64,000 nt of DNA from Brevundimonas sp. NIBR10 (GTDB lineage: Bacteria > Pseudomonadota > Alphaproteobacteria > Caulobacterales > Caulobacteraceae). How positions within the stretch are numbered: the stretch's first letter is position 1; each line of letters begins with the position of its first letter. This document shows, in pieces, positions 51,848 through 60,661 of the stretch. The DNA lies in NCBI RefSeq assembly GCF_027912515.1, contig NZ_CP115464.1:3511501-3575500 (forward strand), written 5' to 3'. The position numbers and the translations under genes are program-made. The notes beneath the pieces are model-generated. The model did not search any database. It had not been told where the DNA came from and saw only the letters and a list, made by a program, of their open reading frames with translations.

Positions 51848-52525
51848 ATGATCCGCCACTTCTGCATCCCGCTCGCCGCCCTCGGCACCCTGACCGCCAC
51901 CCCCGTCCTGGCCCAGGACGACGGCTGGGCCTTCGATTTCACCGCTGCGACCGACAACCGGTCCAAGGACGCGTCCAAGAGCGGCGGCGACCCCGCCCTG
52001 ATGGGCGATGCCACGCGGGCCTTCGGATCCTTCTACGCCGGGGGCGGGTTCGAGACGATCAAAAGCGGCGGGTCAGACCTCGAACTCGAGGCTTTCGCGG
52101 GATGGTCGCCCGAGGTCATGGGGTTCGCGGTCAATCTGGACGTCACACACAAATGGCGGGTCGGGTCCGACACCGGCGTCGATGACGACGCCTGGGAGTT
52201 CACCGCCGACGTCAGCCGTGCGGTCGGCCCCGCCGAGGCCGGTCTGCGGCTTCAGCATTCGCCGGACGGTGCCGGCTCGGTCAAGGCGTGGACCTGGGTC
52301 GAGGCAAACCTCGCCTGGGCGTTCACTGATCGTCTGACCGGCTCGGCCGCCCTGGGCCGTCGTGAACAGGACAATGCCGTCGACTATACTGGCTGGAATG
52401 CGGGTGTGACCTGGGAAGTCCGCGACGGCCTGGAAGCCGATCTGCGCTGGCACGACACCGATGCCGGCGATGCGGGCGAACAGTACGACGGCGCGCTGGT
52501 GGCGTCGCTCAGCGTCGCCTTCTGA
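51848..52525 (+). CDS. TorF-family putative porin (outer-membrane beta-barrel)
   Basis: A 225-residue protein with signal peptide (MIRHFCIPLAALGTLTATPV, cut near LAQDD) and barrel strands as in the TorF/Gcw_chp family: GWAFDFTAATDNRSKDASKS, FGSFYAGGGFETIKSGGSDL, AGLRLQHSPDGAGSVKAWTW, DLRWHDTDAGDAGEQYDGAL, ending VASLSVAF with terminal Phe. Role unknown; in this family some are TonB- or iron-linked. It shares the closing WHDTDAG-type strand and length with the protein at 53334-54032, so the two are paralogues around one fasciclin gene. Confidence 0.85.
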   Translation: MIRHFCIPLAALGTLTATPVLAQDDGWAFDFTAATDNRSKDASKSGGDPALMGDATRAFGSFYAGGGFETIKSGGSDLELEAFAGWSPEVMGFAVNLDVTHKWRVGSDTGVDDDAWEFTADVSRAVGPAEAGLRLQHSPDGAGSVKAWTWVEANLAWAFTDRLTGSAALGRREQDNAVDYTGWNAGVTWEVRDGLEADLRWHDTDAGDAGEQYDGALVASLSVAF

Positions 52526-52631
52526 TTTGGTTCCTGCGCGCGGCCAGATGCCGCGTCCTGCATCTGTGACGCTCCAGCCCACGTCCTTGATCTCGACCGC
52601 AGACAGCGGCCGTCTTTCAGGATGTCGTCCC

Positions 52632-53225
52632 ATGACCAAAGTATCGCTTCGCGGCGTCGCCATCGCCGCCCTCGCCTCCGCCGCCCTGATCGGCGCCGCC
52701 CCCGTCCTCGCCCAGTCGATGGACCATTCCGGCCACGCCCAGGCCGCCGTTACCGTCGGCGGCGCGGCCATGTATCCGAACAAGACCATCGTCGAGAACG
52801 CCGTCAACTCGCCGATCCACACGACCCTGGTCGCAGCCGTCAAGGCCGCCGGCCTGGTCGAGACCCTGTCGGGCCCCGGTCCGTTCACCGTCTTCGCCCC
52901 GACCGACGCCGCCTTCGCCAAACTGCCCGCCGGCACCGTCGAAACCCTGGTCGAGCCCGCCAACAAGGCGACCCTGACCAAGATCCTGACCTATCACGTC
53001 GTCGCCGGTCGGGTGTCCGCCGAACAGCTGATCGGCATGATCAACGCGGGCGGCGGCAAGGCCGAACTGACCACCGTCGAGGGCGGCATCCTGACCGCCT
53101 CCCTGCAAGGCTCGTCCGTCATGCTGACCGACGAGAAGGGCGGCGTCGCGACGGTGACCCAGGCCGACGTGTTCCAATCCAACGGCGTGATCCACGTCAC
53201 CGACACGGTGTCGATGCCCAACTGA
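52632..53225 (+). CDS. Secreted fasciclin-domain protein
   Basis: A 197-residue protein with signal peptide (VAIAALASAALIGAAPVLAQ), a His-rich linker (SMDHSGHAQAAV) and a FAS1 domain: KTIVENAVNSPIHTTLVAAV, GPGPFTVFAPTDAAFAKL (H1), KILTYHVVAGRVS, TQADVFQSNGVIHVTDTVSM (H2). It closely resembles the genes at 34527 and 35403. ATG 52632 opens the signal peptide. It sits between two TorF-type porin genes. Confidence 0.93.
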   Translation: MTKVSLRGVAIAALASAALIGAAPVLAQSMDHSGHAQAAVTVGGAAMYPNKTIVENAVNSPIHTTLVAAVKAAGLVETLSGPGPFTVFAPTDAAFAKLPAGTVETLVEPANKATLTKILTYHVVAGRVSAEQLIGMINAGGGKAELTTVEGGILTASLQGSSVMLTDEKGGVATVTQADVFQSNGVIHVTDTVSMPN

Positions 53226-53238
53226 TCCTGACGGGTTC

Positions 53239-53264
53239 GGGGCCTGATCTTCGGATCGGGCCCC
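53239..53264 (+). terminator. UUCG-capped hairpin, possible terminator
   Basis: GGGGCCTGATC (53239-53249) pairs with GATCGGGCCCC (53254-53264) with one G-T wobble, closed by the stable TTCG tetraloop. It lies 13 bases after the fasciclin stop. Only a weak T-tract (ccttccc) follows, so it may terminate poorly or protect the mRNA end. Confidence 0.6.
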
Positions 53265-53333
53265 GGCCTTCCCTGTCCCGCCTGCAGTCGCTTATGGTAA
53301 AGCTTGTCCACGCAGCGGCCGGAGGGACAGGAT

Positions 53334-54032
53334 ATGGTCTGGAGATGGGGCCTGACCATCGCGGGGGCGGCCTGGATGTCGGCCGCGCCGGTGCTGGCGC
53401 AGGGGACGACGTCCGCAAACCCACCCACGCCCACCTGGGCTTTCACGCTGGGCGTGACCACCGACTACGTCCGGCGCGGCACAGTCCGGGGCCAGGATGA
53501 CGTCGAGGGGGTCGGCACGGCTCAGTGGAGCCGTGGCCTCTTCTACGCCAGCGTCGCCGCCAACACGGCCGCCGTGGCCGACAGCGATTACGAGGTCGAC
53601 GTCTCGGTCGGACTTCAACCCACATGGGCCGGATGGGCCTGGCAGATCGCGGCCTCGCGCATCAGCTATTTCGGCGGGTCGGGCGACGTCGACAACTGGC
53701 AGGTCTCGGCCCAGGCGACGCGGTCTTTCGGCCCCGCCACGGTCGTCGCCTTGGTCGGCGGGTCGCCCGATTACGAAGGCGCGGCCGAGGACGCCGTCTG
53801 GGGCCAGACCTCGCTGGCCTGGGCCATCACCCCGAAACTGTCGGCCGACGCAGTGGTCGGATTTCAGGATCAGGTCGGCGCGCCCGACTATGGCTGGTGG
53901 CAGGCCGGGATCACCTACGCCCTGACCTCTGCGGTCTCAGCCGACCTGCACTGGTACGACACCGACAACGCGGCGGCCCTGGGCGAAAGCGGCGACGGCC
54001 AGGCGGTGCTGGCCTTGACCTGGAGCTTCTAG
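53334..54032 (+). CDS. TorF-family putative porin (outer-membrane beta-barrel), second copy
   Basis: A 232-residue protein with signal peptide (MVWRWGLTIAGAAWMSAAPV, cut near LAQGT) and the family's first strand TWAFTLGVTTDYVRRGTVRG, which carries the TDYxxRG pattern, then YEVDVSVGLQPTWAGWAWQI, DAVVGFQDQVGAPDYGWWQA, SADLHWYDTDNAAALGESGD, and the ending VLALTWSF with terminal Phe. GGAGG lies eight bases before the ATG. Its 3' end overlaps the convergent PLP-enzyme gene by 4 bases. Confidence 0.87.
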   Translation: MVWRWGLTIAGAAWMSAAPVLAQGTTSANPPTPTWAFTLGVTTDYVRRGTVRGQDDVEGVGTAQWSRGLFYASVAANTAAVADSDYEVDVSVGLQPTWAGWAWQIAASRISYFGGSGDVDNWQVSAQATRSFGPATVVALVGGSPDYEGAAEDAVWGQTSLAWAITPKLSADAVVGFQDQVGAPDYGWWQAGITYALTSAVSADLHWYDTDNAAALGESGDGQAVLALTWSF

Positions 54033-55204
54033 GCCGCCAGCGCCTGATCCAGATCCGCAATCAGGTCCTCGACGTCTTCCACACCGACCGACAGGCGGAT
54101 CAGGGTGTCGGTGACGCCGCCGGCCTCGCGCAGTTCCCTGGGGACGCTGGCGTGGGTCATGATGGCGGGGTGATTGACCAGGCTTTCGACACCGCCGAGC
54201 GACTCGGCCAGGGTGAAGACGCGGACGCTTTCCAGAACGCGTTTGGTGCGGTCCAGATCGCCGTCCAGCACCACCGACACCATTCCGCCGAAACCCGACA
54301 TCTGGGAAGCGGCGAGTTCATGCTGGGGATGGGTGATCAGGCCGGGATAGATGACGCGGGCGATGCCGGCGCCCTTGGCCGCGCGGTCCTCCAGCCAGTT
54401 GGCGACGGCCATGGCGTTGGAACAGTGGGCCTTCATCCGCAGGCCGAGCGTCTTCAGCCCCCGGTTGGCCAGGAAGGCGTCGAACGGCCCCATGACGCCG
54501 CCGACCGAGTTCTGCAGGAACTTCAGCTGGGCCGCGACCTCGGCGTCCCGGGCGACCAGCACCCCGCCGATGATGTCGGAATGGCCGTTCAGGTATTTGG
54601 TCGCCGAATGCATGACGACGTCGGCGCCCAGGCTCAGCGGCTGCTGGCAGAAGGGCGTGGCGAAGGTGTTGTCGACGACCAGCAGCAGGCCGTGGGTCTT
54701 TGCGATCTTCGACAGGGCCGCGATGTCGGCAATCTTCATCAGGGGGTTGGTCGGGGTTTCGACCCAGAGCATCTTTGTCTTGTCGGTGATCGCCGCCTCG
54801 ACCGCCGCGAGGTCCGACAGATCGACATAGGCGAAATCCAGCCCCATCGAGCGCCGCCGCACCCGCTCGAACAGCCGCCACGAGCCACCGTACAGGTCAT
54901 CGCCGGTGACGATGTGGCTCCCTGCGTCCAGCAACTCCAGCGCCGTCGACGTCGCAGCCATGCCGGAGGCAAAGCCGAACGCCTGAACCCCGCCTTCCAG
55001 ATCGGCGATACAGCCCTCGAACGCCTCGCGCGTCGGGTTCTTGCCCCGGGCGTACTCATAACCCTTGTTCACCCCCGGACTTTCCTGAGCGTAGGTCGAG
55101 GTGGCGTAGATCGGGGTCATGACCGCGCCCGTGGTCGGGTCCGGCCGCTGTCCGGCGTGAATGGCACGGGTCGAAAAGCCCTGGCTGTTCTTGAGGCTGG
55201 CCAT
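54029..55204 (-). CDS. Cystathionine gamma-lyase / gamma-synthase family PLP enzyme
   Basis: A 391-residue Cys/Met-metabolism PLP enzyme. Hallmarks: FSTRAIHAGQRPDPTTGAVM, YEYARGKNPTREAFEGCIAD (phosphate-binding YxR), FGFASGMAATSTALELLDAG, the cofactor Asp in LLVVDNTFATPFCQQPL, and the Schiff-base Lys in MHSATKYLNGHSDIIGG. C-terminal SLGGVESLVNHPAIMTHAS is also typical. The nearby cystathionine beta-synthase gene argues for gamma-lyase in reverse transsulfuration, but gamma-synthases look alike. Confidence 0.93.
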   Translation of the reverse strand: MASLKNSQGFSTRAIHAGQRPDPTTGAVMTPIYATSTYAQESPGVNKGYEYARGKNPTREAFEGCIADLEGGVQAFGFASGMAATSTALELLDAGSHIVTGDDLYGGSWRLFERVRRRSMGLDFAYVDLSDLAAVEAAITDKTKMLWVETPTNPLMKIADIAALSKIAKTHGLLLVVDNTFATPFCQQPLSLGADVVMHSATKYLNGHSDIIGGVLVARDAEVAAQLKFLQNSVGGVMGPFDAFLANRGLKTLGLRMKAHCSNAMAVANWLEDRAAKGAGIARVIYPGLITHPQHELAASQMSGFGGMVSVVLDGDLDRTKRVLESVRVFTLAESLGGVESLVNHPAIMTHASVPRELREAGGVTDTLIRLSVGVEDVEDLIADLDQALAA

Positions 55205-55216
55205 GGTGGGATCCTG

Positions 55217-55927
55217 TCAGGCGAGGGTCTGGTCAAAGAAGTCGAGGCAGCGGTCCGAGACCTCGGTCCACTGGGTAGCGTTCATCAGGTGGCCGGCGCC
55301 GCGTGTGACCTGAACGCGCACCGGGATCTCTTCGTCCATCAGGAACCGCCGCCAGCGCTGGGTCGAGGCCGGCGAGACCACCCGGTCCCTTTCGGAGCGG
55401 ACGATGAGTACGGGGATTCGTCGGGCGGGGTGGCGAGGAATATAGACGTCCCAGCCGCCGCAGACAGCCACGGCCGCCGCCGCGCGACTGTCGCCCAGCG
55501 CGCCGTCCACGGCGATGAACGAGCCGAGGGAATAGCCGACAATGCCTGTCCGGCCGCGATCCACGCCCTGGCTGATCAGCCATTCGACCCCGTCGCGGGC
55601 ACAGTCGCGCCAGGCCTCCATCACCGGTTCGCGCCGCACGATGTCGTCGTCCGCGGCGTCCAGATAGGTCGGGGCCAGCGACAGATAGCCCCGCTCCGCG
55701 AACCGTCGGGCGAAGGCCAGCTGGTCGATCCCCATCCCGCCTGAGCCATGGAGATAGACGACGCCCCGGCCGTTCGGCACGGCTGGTCGGAAGGCCACGG
55801 CGCGGATCGTCCGGCCGTTGCTGACATAGGTGACACGTTCGGTGATGACGCCGTCGGGCGCGGTCCGGGCCGCGGCCGGAGCCGCCATCAGCATGATCCC
55901 GCCGGCGACCAGATCGCGCCGCCTCAT
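55217..55927 (-). CDS. Exported dienelactone hydrolase-like alpha/beta hydrolase
   Basis: A 236-residue alpha/beta hydrolase with a Tat-like signal (MRRRDLVAGGIMLMAAPAAA). The oxyanion region is VVYLHGSGGMGIDQL; the nucleophile elbow is GIVGYSLGSF with Ser; the acid is in LIVRSERDRVVSPAST; the His in TRGAGHLMNATQW. Substrate unknown. ATG 55927 starts the twin-arginine segment and overlaps the stop of the upstream hydrolase gene by 4 bases. Confidence 0.85.
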   Translation of the reverse strand: MRRRDLVAGGIMLMAAPAAARTAPDGVITERVTYVSNGRTIRAVAFRPAVPNGRGVVYLHGSGGMGIDQLAFARRFAERGYLSLAPTYLDAADDDIVRREPVMEAWRDCARDGVEWLISQGVDRGRTGIVGYSLGSFIAVDGALGDSRAAAAVAVCGGWDVYIPRHPARRIPVLIVRSERDRVVSPASTQRWRRFLMDEEIPVRVQVTRGAGHLMNATQWTEVSDRCLDFFDQTLA

Positions 55928-56658
55928 GACGCGGCCAGTTCGTCGCGCAGAAATCGGTGGGCGGTGTCGAAGATGGCCCGCCACTCCGCCGGCTCGGGGA
56001 CATGATGATCGGCATCCAGCACGACCAGTTCGGTGTCGACGCCTGCGCGACGCAGGGTGCGTTCCCAGTTGCGGACCGCGCCCAGCCCGACCAGCGGATC
56101 GCCGTCGGCCGTGATCAGGAGGGTCGGTGGCTTCCTGAGGATTTCCGCGACCTCGCGCCGCCCCCCGCCGGCGATCGCGACCACGGCCCGCGCCGGGGCG
56201 TCCGAGAAGCCGAGTTCCCCGGCCATATAGGCACCGCGCGAGAACCCCATGATCCCGATCCGGCTTGCATCGACGCCGGGCTGGGCGGCCAGCCAGTTGA
56301 ATCCGTCCAGTGCCGCCTGACGCTGGAACCCGCCGCGCCCCTGACGCCGTCCCTCGGTATCGGCGCCGAACCAGGCCGGGAAGGCGACCGTGTAACCCCG
56401 TGCCGCCAGCCGCACCGCATGCTCGTACCAGCGCCGGATCTCCAGCGCCGCCCCGCCGCCGCCGTGCAGCAGCAGGATTCCCGCCCCCGCCATGGGCAGA
56501 CCCTCCGACGGCGGGCTGAACTGCACCACGGTGATGTCCTCGCCACCGCTGGGATAGCTCCCGGCCGCGACCCGCTCGCCGGACTGGGCCCGCGCCACGC
56601 CACCGACCGCCGTCAGCGCCGCCGCTCCCATCAGTCCCTGTCGGCGATTGATCCTCAA
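55924..56658 (-). CDS. Exported dienelactone hydrolase-like alpha/beta hydrolase (paralogue)
   Basis: A 244-residue protein similar to its downstream neighbour. The Tat-like signal is RINRRQGLMGAAALTAVGG. The oxyanion segment is ILLLHGGGGAALEIRRW; the nucleophile elbow GIMGFSRGAY with Ser; the acid in LITADGDPLVGLG; the His in LDADHHVPEPAEW. The start must be TTG at 56658 if the twin arginines are kept; ATG 56631 would delete them. It begins 4 bases after the cystathionine beta-synthase stop, so the pair forms an operon with it. Confidence 0.83.
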   Translation of the reverse strand: MRINRRQGLMGAAALTAVGGVARAQSGERVAAGSYPSGGEDITVVQFSPPSEGLPMAGAGILLLHGGGGAALEIRRWYEHAVRLAARGYTVAFPAWFGADTEGRRQGRGGFQRQAALDGFNWLAAQPGVDASRIGIMGFSRGAYMAGELGFSDAPARAVVAIAGGGRREVAEILRKPPTLLITADGDPLVGLGAVRNWERTLRRAGVDTELVVLDADHHVPEPAEWRAIFDTAHRFLRDELAAS

Positions 56659-56662
56659 TCGA

Positions 56663-58066
56663 TTACCGGTTCAGGCTCAGGTGGTTGATCAGGTCGACCC
56701 GCGCGATCAGGCCGACGAATTTCTCGCCGTCCAGCACGATCGCCACCCGGTCCCGGTCGAACAGGGGGATCAGGGCGTCGAGGGACTCGCCCACCTGGAC
56801 CGTGTCCAGATCGCGGGTCATGGCCGACGACACCGGCTTCTTGAAGCGTTCGGCGCGGGTGATCTCGTCGGTATTCATGACGTGGACCAGATCGCTTTCG
56901 TCCAGAATGCCGACCAGCCGGCCGTCCTGGATCACCGGCAGTTGCGACACGTCGTTGGACCGCATCCGCTTGAAGGCCGAATCGAGGCTGTCGTCGGGAC
57001 CACAGACCACGACCTCGCCGTTCTCGTATTTGCGCCCGATCAGGTCGGCCAGATTGCCCTGGATCGGGTCGTCGCCGAGCCCCTGATCGGCCAGCCAGGC
57101 GTCATTGTAGACCTTGGACAGATATTTCGCCCCGGTGTCGCAGACGAAGGTCACGCATTTCTTTGGCTCGGTCTGTTCGCGGCACCAGCGCAGGGCCGCC
57201 GCGATCAATGTGCCCGATGACGAGCCCGCCAGGATGCCTTCCTTGAGCAACAGTTCGCGCACCGTGGCGATCGCCTCGGCGTCGGGGATCGAATAGGCGC
57301 GGTCGATCAGGCTCATGTCGGCGGTGTCCGGCACGAAATTCTGGCCGATCCCCTCGACGGTGTAACTGCCCTCAGGCCCAGGAACGCCCTCGTTGACGAT
57401 GCCGGCCAGGGTCGAGCCGACCGGGTCAGCCAGGATGATCTCGGCCTTCGATCCCACGCTCTTCAGGAACCGGCCGATGCCCGTGATGGTCCCGCCCGAG
57501 CCGATCCCCGCGACGAAGGCGTCGAGTTCATGGTCCATCTGTTTCCAAATCTCGGGACCGGTGGTCTTCACATGGGCCAGGGCGTTGGCATCATTCGCGA
57601 ACTGGTTGACGAAATAGCCGCCCGGAATCTGCTGGGCCAGCCGCTCGGCCATGTCGGTGTAGTAGTCGGGGTGTCCGTGCGGGACGTCCGAACGGGTCAG
57701 TCGCACGTCGGCGCCCATGGCCCGCAGGTGCTGGATCTTTTCCTTAGACATCTTGTCGGGAATGACCAGCAGGACCTTGTAGCCCTTGTTCTGGCCCACC
57801 AGGGTCAGGGCAAGACCGGTGTTGCCCGCCGTCGCCTCCACGATCGTGCCGCCGGGCTTGAGCCAGCCCTCGCGTTCGGCCGCCTCGATCATCTCGACGG
57901 CGATCCGGTCCTTGATCGAGCCGCCGGGGTTCTGGGCCTCAAGCTTGAGGAACAGGCGGCATTTGCCGGTGTCGATGCGGGTCACCTCGATCATCGGGGT
58001 CTTGCCGATCAGCGACAGGGTCGAGGCGGTCGGCTTGCTCAAGGTGGGGGCGTCGACGATCGACAT
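56663..58066 (-). CDS. Cystathionine beta-synthase (PLP domain plus two CBS domains)
   Basis: A 467-residue enzyme condensing homocysteine and serine. The PLP Lys is in NPGGSIKDRIAVEMI; TIVEATAGNTGLALTLVGQN, the phosphate loop GIGSGGTITGIGRFLKSVG and GILAGSSSGTLIAAAL follow. Residues about 335-465 hold a pair of CBS domains (SNDVSQLPVIQDGRLVGILD and DRDRVAIVLDGEKFVGLIAR), which set it apart from plain cysteine synthases. ATG 58066 is used; the frame is open beyond it but enters the repeat. With the gamma-lyase gene it gives reverse transsulfuration. Confidence 0.92.
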   Translation of the reverse strand: MSIVDAPTLSKPTASTLSLIGKTPMIEVTRIDTGKCRLFLKLEAQNPGGSIKDRIAVEMIEAAEREGWLKPGGTIVEATAGNTGLALTLVGQNKGYKVLLVIPDKMSKEKIQHLRAMGADVRLTRSDVPHGHPDYYTDMAERLAQQIPGGYFVNQFANDANALAHVKTTGPEIWKQMDHELDAFVAGIGSGGTITGIGRFLKSVGSKAEIILADPVGSTLAGIVNEGVPGPEGSYTVEGIGQNFVPDTADMSLIDRAYSIPDAEAIATVRELLLKEGILAGSSSGTLIAAALRWCREQTEPKKCVTFVCDTGAKYLSKVYNDAWLADQGLGDDPIQGNLADLIGRKYENGEVVVCGPDDSLDSAFKRMRSNDVSQLPVIQDGRLVGILDESDLVHVMNTDEITRAERFKKPVSSAMTRDLDTVQVGESLDALIPLFDRDRVAIVLDGEKFVGLIARVDLINHLSLNR

Positions 58067-58175
58067 GGGGCGGGAAACTCCTTGGGGAACGACGGTCAAG
58101 CTGGTCGCCCCGTCAGCGAAGGTCAAATCGCGCACGATCATGCCGTGGCGGGTGGCATCGGCGAGTGGATTGGCA

Positions 58176-58339
58176 TTCTTCTCCCGCGCAGCGGGGGAAG
58201 TGGCCCGGCGTCGAGCGAAGCGAGACCAGGGTCGATGGGGGTTTTTGTTCTGCACGGCGAAGAAAGAAGACTTCCCCCATCGACCCTGGCTTGCTGCGCA
58301 AGCGACGGGCCACTTCCCCCGTAAAGGACGGGGGAAGAA
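58176..58339. repeat. REPIN-like palindromic repeat, type A, copy 4
   Basis: The best symmetric copy, 164 bases. The left arm ttctcccgcgcagcgggggaa, gtggcccggcgtcgagcg, aagcgagaccagggtcgatg and ggggg is mirrored by ccccatcgaccctggcttgc, gacgggccacttccccc on the right; the loop contains tttttgttctgcacggcg. The right hairpin (ccccgtaaaggacgggg) differs from the left one (cccgcgcagcggg). It lies between the cystathionine beta-synthase start and the diguanylate cyclase stop. Confidence 0.85.
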
Positions 58340-58344
58340 CACAG

Positions 58345-58941
58345 CTAACGTGACCGCTTCCGGACCCACATCGCGGCGTCGGCCTCGGCGAGCCAGATTT
58401 CGGGATCGTCCTGATTGGCCCAGGCGCGGACGCCGAAGGAGCCGCCCAGTTCCGCCTTTTCTCCGTTCCAGTCGAAGCCCTCGGTGTCCAGGGTCTGCGC
58501 CAGCCGTTTGGCCTTCTCGCGACCCTCCTCGATCCCGGCATTCAGCATCAACAGGCCGAACTCATCCCCGCCCAGCCGGCCGACGGCGTCCGAGGCCCGG
58601 ACATTCTCCATCAGGAGTTCGGCGACATGGATCAGGGCAGCATCCCCCGCCGCGTGGCCCAGCCGGTCGTTGACCCCCTTGAAGCCGTCGAGGTCGAGAT
58701 ACAGCAGCACCGCCGGGGCGTCGTAGCGGATGCAATAGGCCATGGTCTGCTGCATGGCGGCGACGAAGCCGCGCCGGTTCAGGGCCGGGGTCAGGACGTC
58801 GTGATCCGCCGCCGCCTCGGCCGCCTCGGCGCGGGCGCGCAGGACCTCGACCTCGGCACGCAGGCGCTCGATTTCGGCCTTCAGATCGGCAGCGGCCGTA
58901 TCGGTCACGGTCGGCGAAACTCCGCAGAATTCGCGACTCAC
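58345..58941 (-). CDS. Diguanylate cyclase, GGDEF only
   Basis: A 198-residue protein: an N-terminal Ala/Glu/Arg-rich coiled coil (about 15-46, [20 protein letters not shown]) and a GGDEF domain. The signature [14 protein letters not shown] is intact (residues 124-128), the Mg/GTP-binding [16 protein letters not shown] is present, and RASD (115-118) five residues before it is a complete inhibitory site. It should make cyclic di-GMP and be feedback-inhibited. It has no sensor or membrane part, so dimerisation by the coiled coil may control it. GTG 58941 is used; GTG 58908 is an alternative. Confidence 0.92.
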   Translation of the reverse strand: MSREFCGVSPTVTDTAAADLKAEIERLRAEVEVLRARAEAAEAAADHDVLTPALNRRGFVAAMQQTMAYCIRYDAPAVLLYLDLDGFKGVNDRLGHAAGDAALIHVAELLMENVRASDAVGRLGGDEFGLLMLNAGIEEGREKAKRLAQTLDTEGFDWNGEKAELGGSFGVRAWANQDDPEIWLAEADAAMWVRKRSR

Positions 58942-59036
58942 CCGAGTACGCGTCCAACTATCCTAGAGCCCTCGGTTGCGGGCGCAACGCGGGTGCTGTA
59001 ACCGGCCGCCTTCACGCGCGCGAGAACCTGAGCGTT

Positions 59037-59528
59037 ATGGCGATTTCGACCCCGCCGGTGGCCATCATCATGGGCAGTCGGTCCGACTGGCCGACGATGA
59101 AACACGCGGCCGATTCGCTGGACACCTTGGGCGTGGCCTGGGAAGCCAGGGTCGTATCGGCCCACCGCACGCCAAAGCGTCTCTATGACTTCGCGACGTG
59201 TGCCAAGGCCGCCGGGTTCAAGGTCGTCATCGCCGGGGCCGGGGGTGCCGCTCATCTGCCCGGCATGGCTGCGTCCATGACCGACCTGCCCGTGCTGGGC
59301 GTGCCGGTGGAATCAAAGGCGCTGAAGGGCATGGATTCGCTGCTGTCGATCGTCCAGATGCCAGGCGGCGTCCCCGTCGCCACCCTGGCCATCGGCGAGG
59401 CCGGGGCCAAGAACGCGGGCATCCTGGCAGCGCAGATCCTCGCCCTGTCGGACGATGCGCTGGCCGAGCGACTCGCCGCCTACCGCACCACCCAGACCGA
59501 CGCGGTCGCCGAGACGGTCGAGGACTGA
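59037..59528 (+). CDS. purE: N5-carboxyaminoimidazole ribonucleotide mutase
   Basis: Class I PurE, converting N5-CAIR to CAIR. The 163-residue product has [20 protein letters not shown] at the N-terminus with the nucleotide-binding GSxSD motif, [20 protein letters not shown] with the catalytic His, [20 protein letters not shown] and [20 protein letters not shown]. Its stop directly precedes the TTG start of purK. Confidence 0.97.
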   Translation: MAISTPPVAIIMGSRSDWPTMKHAADSLDTLGVAWEARVVSAHRTPKRLYDFATCAKAAGFKVVIAGAGGAAHLPGMAASMTDLPVLGVPVESKALKGMDSLLSIVQMPGGVPVATLAIGEAGAKNAGILAAQILALSDDALAERLAAYRTTQTDAVAETVED

Positions 59529-60617
59529 TTGGCCGAGCTCGCCCTGCCCCTGCCCCCCGGGTCGACCATCGGCATCATCGGCGGTGGCCAGCTCGGCCGG
59601 ATGCTGTCCCAGGCGGCGTCGCGCCTGGGGTTCGACGTCCTGATCCTGGACCCCGAGGAAAACTGCCCGGCGGCTCGCGTGTCGCGCGGCCAGTTCGTCG
59701 CGGCCTATGACGATCCGGCGGCGCTCACCATCATGGGCCGCGCCTGCGACGTGGTGACGTTCGAGTTCGAGAACGTGCCCTCCGCCTCGATCGAGCAACT
59801 GGCCGAGGGCGGTGCCCTGGTGGCGCCCGGCCCGACCGCCCTGGCCGTGGCCCAGGACCGGGTGGACGAGAAGACCTTCCTCAATGCCGTCGGCGCCGCC
59901 ACCGTCGATTTCGTGGCCGTGGATACGCTGGACGACCTGATCGCGGGGCTTGAGACGCTCGGCACGCCTGCCCTGCTCAAGACCCGCCGCGACGGCTATG
60001 ACGGCAAGGGCCAGGCCTGGGTCGCCTCGGCCGACGAGGCCGCCGAGGCCTTCGCCGCCATCGGCGGCCGCCCCGCCATCCTGGAAGCCCGCGCCGCCTT
60101 CACCCGTGAACTGTCGATCATCGCCGCACGCGGCCACGATGGATCGGTCGCGGTCTATCCCCTGGGCGAGAACGAGCATTCGGGTGGGGTGCTGCGTGTC
60201 ACCACGGCGCCCGCCGCCGTCGACACGGTGACCGACGCCCGCGCGCGTGAGATCGCCACGGACATCCTCGACGGCCTCGACTATGTCGGCGTGATGGGGA
60301 TCGAGCTGTTCGACCTCGGCGAGGGCCGGTTGCTGGTCAACGAGATCGCCCCGCGCGTCCATAACACCGGCCACTGGACCCAGGACGGCTGCATCTGCGA
60401 CCAGTTCGAGCAGCATATCCGCGCCATCGCCGGCTGGCCGCTCGGCCCCACCGAGGCCCACGCCCGCGTCGAGATGACCAATCTGCTGGGCGACGAGGTC
60501 GATCAGTGGGCGGGGCTGGCCGCCGAGCCGAACGCGCGCCTGCATCTGTACGGCAAGGCCGAGGCGCGGCCTGGCCGGAAGATGGCGCATGTGAACAGGG
60601 TCGGCCCTTTGGCATGA
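59529..60617 (+). CDS. purK: N5-carboxyaminoimidazole ribonucleotide synthase
   Basis: ATP-grasp enzyme making N5-CAIR from AIR, bicarbonate and ATP. The 362-residue product has STIGIIGGGQLGRMLSQAAS, DVVTFEFENVPSASIEQLAE, KTRRDGYDGKGQAWVASADE and the metal/ATP part LLVNEIAPRVHNTGHWTQDG. The start is TTG, immediately after the purE stop, so the two are translationally coupled; no ATG occurs nearby. Confidence 0.96.
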   Translation: MAELALPLPPGSTIGIIGGGQLGRMLSQAASRLGFDVLILDPEENCPAARVSRGQFVAAYDDPAALTIMGRACDVVTFEFENVPSASIEQLAEGGALVAPGPTALAVAQDRVDEKTFLNAVGAATVDFVAVDTLDDLIAGLETLGTPALLKTRRDGYDGKGQAWVASADEAAEAFAAIGGRPAILEARAAFTRELSIIAARGHDGSVAVYPLGENEHSGGVLRVTTAPAAVDTVTDARAREIATDILDGLDYVGVMGIELFDLGEGRLLVNEIAPRVHNTGHWTQDGCICDQFEQHIRAIAGWPLGPTEAHARVEMTNLLGDEVDQWAGLAAEPNARLHLYGKAEARPGRKMAHVNRVGPLA

Positions 60618-60661
60618 CGGCCGAAGCTTGAGCATACAGCAAAGCCTGTCATGATGCGGGC

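Noticed and set aside
50846-52525. One 559-codon plus-strand frame joining the nitronate monooxygenase region and the first TorF gene
   Set aside because: Only its last 225 codons make sense (signal peptide at 51848); the front is an out-of-frame reading of the monooxygenase gene.
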